Shown here: one piece after another, positions 53,438-64,000 of the stretch | Layout of the letters: every line of letters begins with the position of its first letter | Numbering within the stretch: the stretch's first letter is position 1 | Assembly: GCF_002836945.1 (NCBI RefSeq) | Contig: NZ_NIJM01000020.1 | Coordinates: 1 to 64,000, forward strand | Source of the DNA: Shewanella chilikensis | GTDB taxonomy: Bacteria > Pseudomonadota > Gammaproteobacteria > Enterobacterales > Shewanellaceae | Direction of reading: 5' to 3' | Length of the DNA: 64,000 nt | Notes under the pieces: generated by a model | What the model was told of the DNA's origin: nothing | The model's database searches: none | The model's input: the letters and a program-made list of their open reading frames with translations, nothing else | Made by a program: the position numbers and the translations under genes

Positions 53438-54577
53438 TCACTCTTCACTGAGGTAGAAGTAACCTTTTTCTAGCAGGTCACACAGCAGCGCTGCTATTGC
53501 CTCATCATCCAGCAATGACTCAAGGTTTGCAGCATTTATGCTGGTGCGATTGGCAATAAATTGCGCCTGCTCTTCACTGCCTTGCGGCAATTCAAAGGCT
53601 TCCCCATTGATAAACAGCCGGCAGTTGGGATCGTTTTCCAGCATGAGAATTTTAAGCCCACCTATGCGCTTGAATACAGCGCCTTCGGCCGCAGCTTCTC
53701 TGAGCTCCTCGGTACTCATAGGCTCACCCTGGCAAATATCCAGATCAAAGCGATTCTGACTCAACAATTTGCCCAGCACGCCCTGATAATAGTCAGGGTT
53801 CTCAGTCAGCTCTTTCAGCAGCACCATCATCCCCTGTTGCTGGCTCTTGGCGATCAGCGCAGGTTGCCCGGCTTCTTCACTCGAAGTGAAACGTTTGTGG
53901 CCGAGATCCTGATCAAGCATAAAGTCGGCCATTTCGCTGATAAGCTCTTGCTGACTCGGTGCCCGGAAGCCTATTGAGTAGGACAGTGCCAGGGTCAGAG
54001 TCTCGCCCCTGTGAGGAAAACCGGGCGGAATATACAGCATGTCGCCGGGCTCCAGCACTGTATCTATGATGGGCTCAAAGTCCTCAATCAAAGGGGTATT
54101 GGGGTTATTGCCGCGCTTGGCGTATTGGCCCTTGGCACCCACTGTCCAGCGTCTGCGCCCCTCGCCTTGAATGATAAAGACATCATAGTTGTCTATATGG
54201 GGGCCGACACCACCACCCGGCGTGGCAAAGGACACCATCAGGTCATCGAAGCGCCAGTCCGGCAGGAAACGGAAGGCTTCCACCAGACCCTGAGAGTCCG
54301 GATACCAGTGGTTGACAGCCTGCACCAGCAGTTGCCAGTTTTCTTCACCGAACTTGTCATAGTCTTCAAATGGGCCTGAGATCACTTCCCAGTCCTGCCC
54401 CTTGGTGATTACCACCCGTGAGGAGATCTCCTCTTCACAGGCGAGGCCCGCCAGCTCATCGGCGGCGATAGGATCGACAAAGTCCTTGAAGGCTTGTCTG
54501 ATCACCTTGGGTTGTTGCTGCCACACCTCTTTAACAAAGGCATCTCTGTCTAGAGTCAGCTGGTAAGTGTTCGTCAT
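53438..54577 (-). CDS. roxA: Ribosomal protein L16 arginine 3-hydroxylase (YcfD/RoxA)
   Basis: An iron and 2-oxoglutarate-dependent oxygenase of the JmjC/cupin class, 379 residues. In E. coli YcfD hydroxylates an Arg of ribosomal protein L16. Iron ligands are seen in HIDNYDVF (His and Asp) with the second His in FPHRGETLTLALSYSIGFR. The N-terminal text (QPKVIRQAFKDF) and the C-terminal winged-helix part are normal. It converges on no gene and is probably transcribed alone. Confidence 0.9.
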   Translation of the reverse strand: MTNTYQLTLDRDAFVKEVWQQQPKVIRQAFKDFVDPIAADELAGLACEEEISSRVVITKGQDWEVISGPFEDYDKFGEENWQLLVQAVNHWYPDSQGLVEAFRFLPDWRFDDLMVSFATPGGGVGPHIDNYDVFIIQGEGRRRWTVGAKGQYAKRGNNPNTPLIEDFEPIIDTVLEPGDMLYIPPGFPHRGETLTLALSYSIGFRAPSQQELISEMADFMLDQDLGHKRFTSSEEAGQPALIAKSQQQGMMVLLKELTENPDYYQGVLGKLLSQNRFDLDICQGEPMSTEELREAAAEGAVFKRIGGLKILMLENDPNCRLFINGEAFELPQGSEEQAQFIANRTSINAANLESLLDDEAIAALLCDLLEKGYFYLSEE

Positions 54578-54650
54578 CTGTTATCCAATCCTTAAACCGT
54601 TTCAATGGCCAGTCAGTTATCCCGCTTGCAACGGCATAAACCCCGGGGAG

Positions 54651-54682
54651 AAAAAAGGCGGTACTGGAAACCAGTACCGCCT
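54651..54682 (-). terminator. Terminator of the purB operon
   Basis: GGCGGTACTGG/CCAGTACCGCC with a 3-base loop and a run of six A residues on the plus strand (T-run on the minus strand), 19 bp after the purB stop. Confidence 0.92.
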
Positions 54683-54700
54683 GCGACAGCCAAGAGGCTA

Positions 54701-56717
<2,017 letters not shown>

Positions 56718-56720
56718 TGA

Positions 56721-57836
56721 TTACTCCCTAATCAGGGTTTCTATGATGCCGCCACCCAGGCAGACTTCACCGTCGTAGAATACTGCCGACTGCCCTGGCG
56801 TGACTGCCGCCACAGGTTCGTCGAAGATCACTCTCAGTTCATCGTCACCCTGGATATAAACAGTGCAGGGGATATCCTGCTGGCGATATCGGGTCTTGAC
56901 CGTGATTTTTGCGCCATCGGCAGGGCCTTGTCTGTCTACCCAGTGCAGCTGCCTGGCCGTGAGGCCAACCGACATGAGTCTCGGATGCTGGCCGCCTTGG
57001 GCGACAATCAATACATTACGTTTCAGATCTTTGTCGACCACATACCAAGGATTGTCGTTGCTGTTTTTCATGCCGCCAATTCCAAGGCCCTTGCGCTGGC
57101 CCAGCGTGTGGTACATCAGCCCCTGATGCTCGCCTATCACTTCACCGTCGACACTCTCGATTTTACCCGGTTGCGCGGGCAGATAAGTGCCAAGGAATTC
57201 AGTAAATTTGCGTTCACCGATAAAACAGATGCCGGTGCTGTCTTTCTTGTTGAAGGTGACCAGCCCTTGCTCTTCGGCAATGCGGCGAACTTCGGGTTTT
57301 TCCAGTTCACCTACAGGGAACAGGCTGCGAGCCACCTGTTGGTGACTCAAGGTGTAGAGGAAGTAGCTCTGATCCTTGTTGCCATCTATGCCGCGAAGCA
57401 GCTGGGTTTTACCATCGGTATCACGGCGGCGCACATAGTGGCCCATGGCGATATAGTCGGCATCGAGAATGTCATCGGCAAACTCAAGGAAGGCTTTGAA
57501 TTTGATCTCCTTGTTGCACATGATGTCCGGGTTAGGCGTGCGTCCCGCCTTGTACTCGGCCAGAAAATACTCGAACACATTGTCCCAGTATTCGGCGGCG
57601 AAGTTGACCGTGTGCAACTTGATGCCCAGCTTGTCACAGACAGCCTGGGCATCTTTTAAATCTTCGGCGGCAGAGCAATATTCGTCGGTGTCATCTTCTT
57701 CCCAGTTCTTCATGAACAGGCCTTCTACCTGATAGCCCTGCTGGAGCAGCAGATAGGCTGAAACAGATGAGTCGACACCGCCGGACATGCCGACAATGAC
57801 TTTTTTTCCTGATGCATTGGGAGTGTTAGCTGTCAT
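56721..57836 (-). CDS. mnmA: tRNA 2-thiouridine(34) synthase MnmA
   Basis: Transfers sulfur to uridine 34 of tRNAs for Lys, Glu and Gln. From the ATG at 57836 it has 371 residues, matching E. coli; an ATG at 57860 in frame is also possible. The PP-loop is [10 protein letters not shown]. The catalytic cysteines lie in the [11 protein letters not shown] region and in [12 protein letters not shown]. It overlaps neither neighbour but lies within the tightly packed purB operon. Confidence 0.95.
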   Translation of the reverse strand: MTANTPNASGKKVIVGMSGGVDSSVSAYLLLQQGYQVEGLFMKNWEEDDTDEYCSAAEDLKDAQAVCDKLGIKLHTVNFAAEYWDNVFEYFLAEYKAGRTPNPDIMCNKEIKFKAFLEFADDILDADYIAMGHYVRRRDTDGKTQLLRGIDGNKDQSYFLYTLSHQQVARSLFPVGELEKPEVRRIAEEQGLVTFNKKDSTGICFIGERKFTEFLGTYLPAQPGKIESVDGEVIGEHQGLMYHTLGQRKGLGIGGMKNSNDNPWYVVDKDLKRNVLIVAQGGQHPRLMSVGLTARQLHWVDRQGPADGAKITVKTRYRQQDIPCTVYIQGDDELRVIFDEPVAAVTPGQSAVFYDGEVCLGGGIIETLIRE

Positions 57837-58003
57837 AGATCCTAAAACCGTTGAATTCATTCATGAACGCCCGAAAAGAGAACTGCTGCTTGTGCCCGGT
57901 TGTGGCAGGCCGTTATTGGCGCGACGCTGGGGTGGACAAACAGCCATAAGGCACTCAGTTTCTGCGGGGGCGTATTCTATCACGCCTTGGTGCCCAGAGC
58001 TAA

Positions 58004-58456
58004 TCACAACAGCGCGCTATTGAGCAAAGATAACGGCAGCCGTTGTCCCTGCAAATAGCTCTCCAGTGTGGCGCTGACCAAGGGGCTGCGAAGCTTGGGT
58101 CCCAAGGCTGTGATTTCATCCATACTCAACCAATGGGTGGCCTTGATGGCGACGTCCAACGGCTTGGCATTCTGACACTGGGTCAGGCGAGCACAGAAGG
58201 TAAAACGTAAAAAGGCCAGCTCCTTGGAAGCGCTGAACTGATCTATTCGCACCAGAGCTTCAGGGGTGACTGTCAGGCCGGTTTCTTCGAGCACCTCGCG
58301 GCGACAGGCGTCGATAAGGCTTTCATTTGCTTCCAGGTGACCGGCCGGTTGGTTAAATTTCTGTTGGCCGTCAATCAACTCTTCGACCAGCAAAAAACGC
58401 TTCTCTGCCTCAATAATGCAGGCCACTGTGACATTGGGGCGATAACGTTCAGTCAT
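58004..58456 (-). CDS. nudJ: NUDIX hydrolase NudJ-like phosphatase
   Basis: A 150-residue NUDIX enzyme. The box is visible as [20 protein letters not shown] with the following TGL. E. coli NudJ removes phosphate from thiamine-pyrimidine and nucleoside diphosphates. The start at 58456 has an AAGGAGC site and overlaps the rluE stop by eight bases, so translation is coupled to rluE. A 167-bp gap separates it from mnmA. Confidence 0.9.
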   Translation of the reverse strand: MTERYRPNVTVACIIEAEKRFLLVEELIDGQQKFNQPAGHLEANESLIDACRREVLEETGLTVTPEALVRIDQFSASKELAFLRFTFCARLTQCQNAKPLDVAIKATHWLSMDEITALGPKLRSPLVSATLESYLQGQRLPLSLLNSALL

Positions 58457-59279
58457 GGAGAAGCTCCTTGATGGCCGCCTCAGAAAGAGTTCGATATTCA
58501 CCGGGCTGCAGGCATTGCCCTTGCTCGGTATCCAGGCTGAGATTGTCTATGGCATAACGTATCAACCTCAAAGTGGGAAACCCGACATGGGCTGTCATCC
58601 TTCGCACCTGACGATTGCGCCCCTCGCGGATACAGATCTCCAGCCAAGTGGTGGGGATATTGCGCCGCTCACGAATGGGCGGATTACGTGGCCACAAAGA
58701 TTCGGGTTGTTGCAGTCGCCGGACTTTTGCAGGCAGGGTGGGGCCATCTTTCAGCTCGACTCCCTGACTCAAGGCTTGAATCGCGGTGTCATCGACATCG
58801 CCTTCCACCTGTACCCAGTAGGTCTTGAAGGTGTGCTTGTTGGGCTGGGTCAGCTTGGCCTGCAGTTGACCGTTATTGGTGAGCAGTAACAGACCCTCGC
58901 TGTCTCTGTCCAGGCGACCGGCGGCATAGATACCGGCGATGGGCAGCAGATCTTTGAGCGTGCGCCGTCCGCCTTCGTCGGTAAACTGGCATAACACATC
59001 GAAGGGTTTGTTGAGCAGCACCACCTGGGTTTCTGCAACCGAGAGTGGTGTTACCTTTGGGCGGGGGTTTTGAGGACCGGGACGCTTTTTATTCAGGCCC
59101 TGTCTCTTGTTAATGGGGCTCTTGTTACTGGGACTCTTGCTACTGGAACTCTTGCTGTTGGGGCTTGGTTTGGTGGAGCGCTGACTCTTCTCTTGGCCAA
59201 ATTCTTTACCGCCAGGGTCCTTTGAGTGACTGGGCTGGCGTTTGGGTTTACGTCTTGGTTGGGAGGTTGGCGAATTCAT
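58449..59279 (-). CDS. rluE: 23S rRNA pseudouridine synthase RluE with basic N-terminal tail
   Basis: Converts U2457 of 23S rRNA to pseudouridine. The catalytic Asp is in [17 protein letters not shown], followed by the RsuA/RluB-type core and FREG-like segment [18 protein letters not shown]. Unlike E. coli RluE it has an extra tail of about 80 residues, very rich in Lys, Ser, Pro and Asn with repeated Ser-Lys-Ser-Pro-like units, before the core begins at [16 protein letters not shown]. Such tails probably bind rRNA unspecifically. Confidence 0.9.
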   Translation of the reverse strand: MNSPTSQPRRKPKRQPSHSKDPGGKEFGQEKSQRSTKPSPNSKSSSSKSPSNKSPINKRQGLNKKRPGPQNPRPKVTPLSVAETQVVLLNKPFDVLCQFTDEGGRRTLKDLLPIAGIYAAGRLDRDSEGLLLLTNNGQLQAKLTQPNKHTFKTYWVQVEGDVDDTAIQALSQGVELKDGPTLPAKVRRLQQPESLWPRNPPIRERRNIPTTWLEICIREGRNRQVRRMTAHVGFPTLRLIRYAIDNLSLDTEQGQCLQPGEYRTLSEAAIKELLHD

Positions 59280-61831
<2,552 letters not shown>

Positions 61832-61841
61832 TACTGAAAGT

Positions 61842-61867
61842 TGAATGAGGGAACGCTCCCTCATTCA
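61842..61867. terminator. First hairpin after icd
   Basis: TGAATGAGGGA/TCCCTCATTCA with an ACGC loop, 10 bp after the icd stop. It has no T-run; a second, classical terminator follows. Confidence 0.65.
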
Positions 61868-61884
61868 GTTGCCAAGCAGGCATT

Positions 61885-61915
61885 AAAAAGGCGGGGATGA
61901 CCCCGCCTTTTTTCA
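61885..61915. terminator. Bidirectional terminator between icd and cspD
   Basis: A 12-bp stem AAAAAGGCGGGG with an ATGA loop and T-runs on both strands separates the convergent icd and cspD genes. Confidence 0.92.
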
Positions 61916-61930
61916 TCTCTGTTCACCCGG

Positions 61931-62137
61931 TTATTTAACTGGAGAGATAGCCGAGGCATGCATACCCTTCGGGCCCTTCTCAACTTGAAATTCAACAGGT
62001 TGGCCTGCTTTTAGAGTTCTGTAGCCTTCCATTTCAATGGTTGAATAGTGCGCAAAAACATCCTCACCACCTTCATCAGGGCAGATAAACCCGAATCCTT
62101 TGGCGTTGTTGAACCATTTAACAGTTCCGCTTGCCAT
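61931..62137 (-). CDS. cspD: CspD-like cold-shock domain protein
   Basis: A 68-residue cold-shock-domain protein. The start at 62137 gives the classical MASGTVKWFNNAKGFGFI; an extension to 62182 is unsupported. RNP1 is KGFGFI and RNP2 is VFAHYST. In E. coli CspD is made in stationary phase and blocks replication forks. The position divergent from clpS-clpA is the usual one for cspD and supports the name more than sequence alone does. Confidence 0.92.
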   Translation of the reverse strand: MASGTVKWFNNAKGFGFICPDEGGEDVFAHYSTIEMEGYRTLKAGQPVEFQVEKGPKGMHASAISPVK

Positions 62138-62534
62138 ACTTCCACTTCCTTCTATTGTCTGCTTCCCAGTAAGATAGTACAACTTTTGAGCACTTCAGCA
62201 GGTGCTCAGATAACAGAATGTAAGTAGTGTTGCTGGATGTCAAGTTGAAATTAACAAAAAAACAACATCGCATATGGTTTCGCTGGAACCTTAGTTTGCC
62301 ACTGGGATCTTTTCTTTAATGGAAGTGTCTGGATATTTACTCGCTTTAATTATATTGAATCAATTTTAACCGATTGAAAAATAAGCATGAGTTAGAAACG
62401 CCTTAGACAAGCGCCGCCGCGCCAGAGTATAGTGTGACAAAGGGCAATACCGCCCTGGGCCCGCCAAGCGGTACTTTGAGACATGGCCGGGCATAGTGTT
62501 GGTAGAAGCCAAGTTGAGAGGCTAATATTGAATC
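62138..62534. other. Shared promoter region of cspD and clpS
   Basis: About 400 bp between divergent genes. It is AT-rich in the middle (62230-62390) with room for leaders on both sides. No gene or clear operator is seen. Confidence 0.5.
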
Positions 62535-62843
62535 ATGGGTAAGACTGGACAGATAGAACGTGTGGAGGAAGGGGTTGAGCAGGAACTGCAACCACCTCCA
62601 ATGTATAAAGTGATTCTGAACAACGATGACTATACCCCAATGGACTTTGTTGTGGAGGTACTGCAGCTGTTCTTTCGCAAGAATGAACAGGAAGCCACAG
62701 ACATTATGTTGACCATACATCATCAGGGAAAAGCGGTTTGCGGCGTTTACCCGTTCGGGATAGCCGAAACCAAAGTGGTTCAGGTGAATCAGTTTGCAAG
62801 ACAAAACCAACATCCGTTACTGTGTTCGTTAGAGGAAGCTTAA
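62535..62843 (+). CDS. clpS: ClpS adaptor protein
   Basis: A 102-residue adaptor that binds proteins with N-degron residues and hands them to ClpAP. The family core [20 protein letters not shown], with the substrate-binding Asn-Asp-Asp, and the helix [18 protein letters not shown] are present. It lies 34 bp before clpA. Confidence 0.96.
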   Translation: MGKTGQIERVEEGVEQELQPPPMYKVILNNDDYTPMDFVVEVLQLFFRKNEQEATDIMLTIHHQGKAVCGVYPFGIAETKVVQVNQFARQNQHPLLCSLEEA

Positions 62844-62877
62844 CCAGCCTGTCTCTGTAGTTTTTTAGGGGGTGCGT

Positions 62878-64000
62878 ATGCTGAACAAAGATCTTGAAGT
62901 GACCTTGAACCTGGCATTCCAACAAGCCAGAGATGCCCGTCACGAATATATGACGGTTGAGCACCTACTGCTGGCGCTGACCGATAACCCCGCCGCAAGG
63001 GATGCCTTGCTCGCCTGTGGCGCCAATATCGACCGCCTCAAAGAGGAGGTCGCCAACTTTATTACCCAGACCACACCCATTATCAGCGATCCCGATGATG
63101 AGCGTGAGACTCAGCCGACACTGGGTTTCCAGCGGGTGCTGCAACGGGCAGTGTTTCATGTGCAGTCGTCAGGCCGCAATGAGGTGACCGGCGCCAACGT
63201 ATTGGTGGCCATTTTCAGCGAGCAAGAGTCCCAGGCGGTTTATCTGCTGCGCCGCTACGATATTACCCGTCTGGATGTGGTGAATTATATTTCCCACGGC
63301 TTTGCCAAGAACGATGAGGCCGATGCTCCGGGGTCGCAGGAAAGCTTGGAAGATCAATCCGAAGCCACAGAAGAGCGCAGCATGTTGGCTCAGTTTGCCA
63401 GTAATCTCAATGAGATGGCCAAGCAGGGCAAGATAGATCCGCTTATCGGCCGCGACAACGAAATCGAACGCTCGATTCAAATTCTTTGCCGTCGCCGCAA
63501 GAATAACCCACTGTTGGTGGGCGAGGCCGGCGTCGGAAAGACTGCCATTGCTGAAGGTTTGGCTTATCGGATAGTCAATGAGTCTGTGCCTGAGGTGATA
63601 AGCGAAGCGACCGTCTACTCTCTGGATCTCGGCGCGCTGTTGGCCGGCACCAAGTATCGCGGCGACTTCGAGAAACGCTTCAAGAGTCTGCTTAAAGAGC
63701 TGACAGCGGATCAGAATGCGATTCTGTTCATCGATGAAATTCACACCATTATCGGTGCAGGGGCGGCATCCGGTGGGGTAATGGATGCCTCCAACCTGCT
63801 CAAGCCCTTGCTCTCCAGCGGTAATCTGCGCTGTATGGGGTCCACTACTTTTCAGGAATATCAAAGTATTTTTGAGAAGGATAGGGCACTGGCGCGGCGC
63901 TTCCAGAAGGTGGACATCCACGAACCTTCAGTGGCTGAAACCACCAAGATACTTCAGGGGCTTAAGAGCCGTTATGAAGAACATCACGGGGTGCGTTACA
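62878..64000 (+). CDS. clpA: ATP-dependent Clp protease ATP-binding subunit ClpA (5' part)
   Basis: The Hsp100 unfoldase partner of ClpP, cut by the window end after 374 codons. The N domain (about 1-145) starts [20 protein letters not shown]. The first AAA+ domain has Walker A GEAGVGKT with K221 and Walker [15 protein letters not shown]. An acidic linker (about 143-165) joins them, as in other ClpA proteins. The second ATPase domain lies outside the window. A GGGG-rich site precedes the ATG. Confidence 0.96.
   Translation, partial: MLNKDLEVTLNLAFQQARDARHEYMTVEHLLLALTDNPAARDALLACGANIDRLKEEVANFITQTTPIISDPDDERETQPTLGFQRVLQRAVFHVQSSGRNEVTGANVLVAIFSEQESQAVYLLRRYDITRLDVVNYISHGFAKNDEADAPGSQESLEDQSEATEERSMLAQFASNLNEMAKQGKIDPLIGRDNEIERSIQILCRRRKNNPLLVGEAGVGKTAIAEGLAYRIVNESVPEVISEATVYSLDLGALLAGTKYRGDFEKRFKSLLKELTADQNAILFIDEIHTIIGAGAASGGVMDASNLLKPLLSSGNLRCMGSTTFQEYQSIFEKDRALARRFQKVDIHEPSVAETTKILQGLKSRYEEHHGVRY

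Overview
The window looks like chromosomal DNA of a gammaproteobacterium, most likely Shewanella. The reasons are its gene content and gene order: rluE-nudJ-mnmA-hflD-purB; cspD next to clpS-clpA; a single-chain isocitrate dehydrogenase; ppsR divergent from ppsA; a speE-speA-speD-speB polyamine operon with a eukaryotic-type SpeD; leucine dehydrogenase; and a VolA/Pla-1 lipoprotein lipase. The genus is inferred from memory of these families, not from a database search. Coding density is high. I saw no tRNA, rRNA, CRISPR array, intact insertion sequence or prophage.

Layout. 0-5.2 kb: two small zinc-binding GFA-family proteins flank a lipoprotein M3 peptidase (dcp) and an exported M20 peptidase. 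5.4-14.6 kb: a LysR regulator divergent from a YfcA-type exporter, then sbcDC, an M23 envelope endopeptidase, a membrane-anchored TPR protein and a basic Cys-motif protein. 14.9-21.6 kb: M14 peptidase, yciK, the VolA-like lipase, a VOC protein, a WYL regulator and the remains of an AAA ATPase. 21.6-24.8 kb: an apparent iron-regulated unit with a Fur-like site, a small membrane protein, an IutA-type receptor and a second small membrane protein. 24.9-32.9 kb: yaiI, a glutathione-dependent formaldehyde operon (frmA-fghA) with its LysR regulator, an orphan LuxR-type response regulator, a thioesterase, an AroH-like DAHP synthase and ppsR. 33-46.2 kb: ppsA, ydiJ, a DUF1285 gene, a MarR regulator, leucine dehydrogenase, DUF4826, an ABC-2 exporter, yceH and cvfB. 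46.2-47.3 kb: a gene-poor stretch with a dispersed repeat, a sensor-kinase fragment and a structured leader. 47.3-52.8 kb: speEADB and pdxH. 52.9-64 kb: csp, roxA, purB-hflD-mnmA-nudJ-rluE, icd, cspD, clpS and the first part of clpA.

How the genes work together. speA makes agmatine from arginine, speB makes putrescine, speD makes decarboxylated S-adenosylmethionine and speE makes spermidine, so the complete route is in one transcript direction. frmA and fghA convert the glutathione adduct of formaldehyde to formate. ppsR controls ppsA, and ydiJ and icd belong to the same central carbon network. sbcC and sbcD form one nuclease. ClpS delivers substrates to ClpA.

The most unusual signals are not whole genes. 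They are: (1) the leader of the polyamine operon, with an 11-bp-stem hairpin, a 48-codon ORF and a following segment with two mutually exclusive foldings; (2) a 109-bp dispersed repeat present twice in opposite orientation; (3) a perfect 30-bp tandem duplication that doubles the ribosome-binding site and start codon of the DUF1285 gene; (4) two decayed genes; and (5) palindromes centred on ACGTTAAC, the best one upstream of leucine dehydrogenase.
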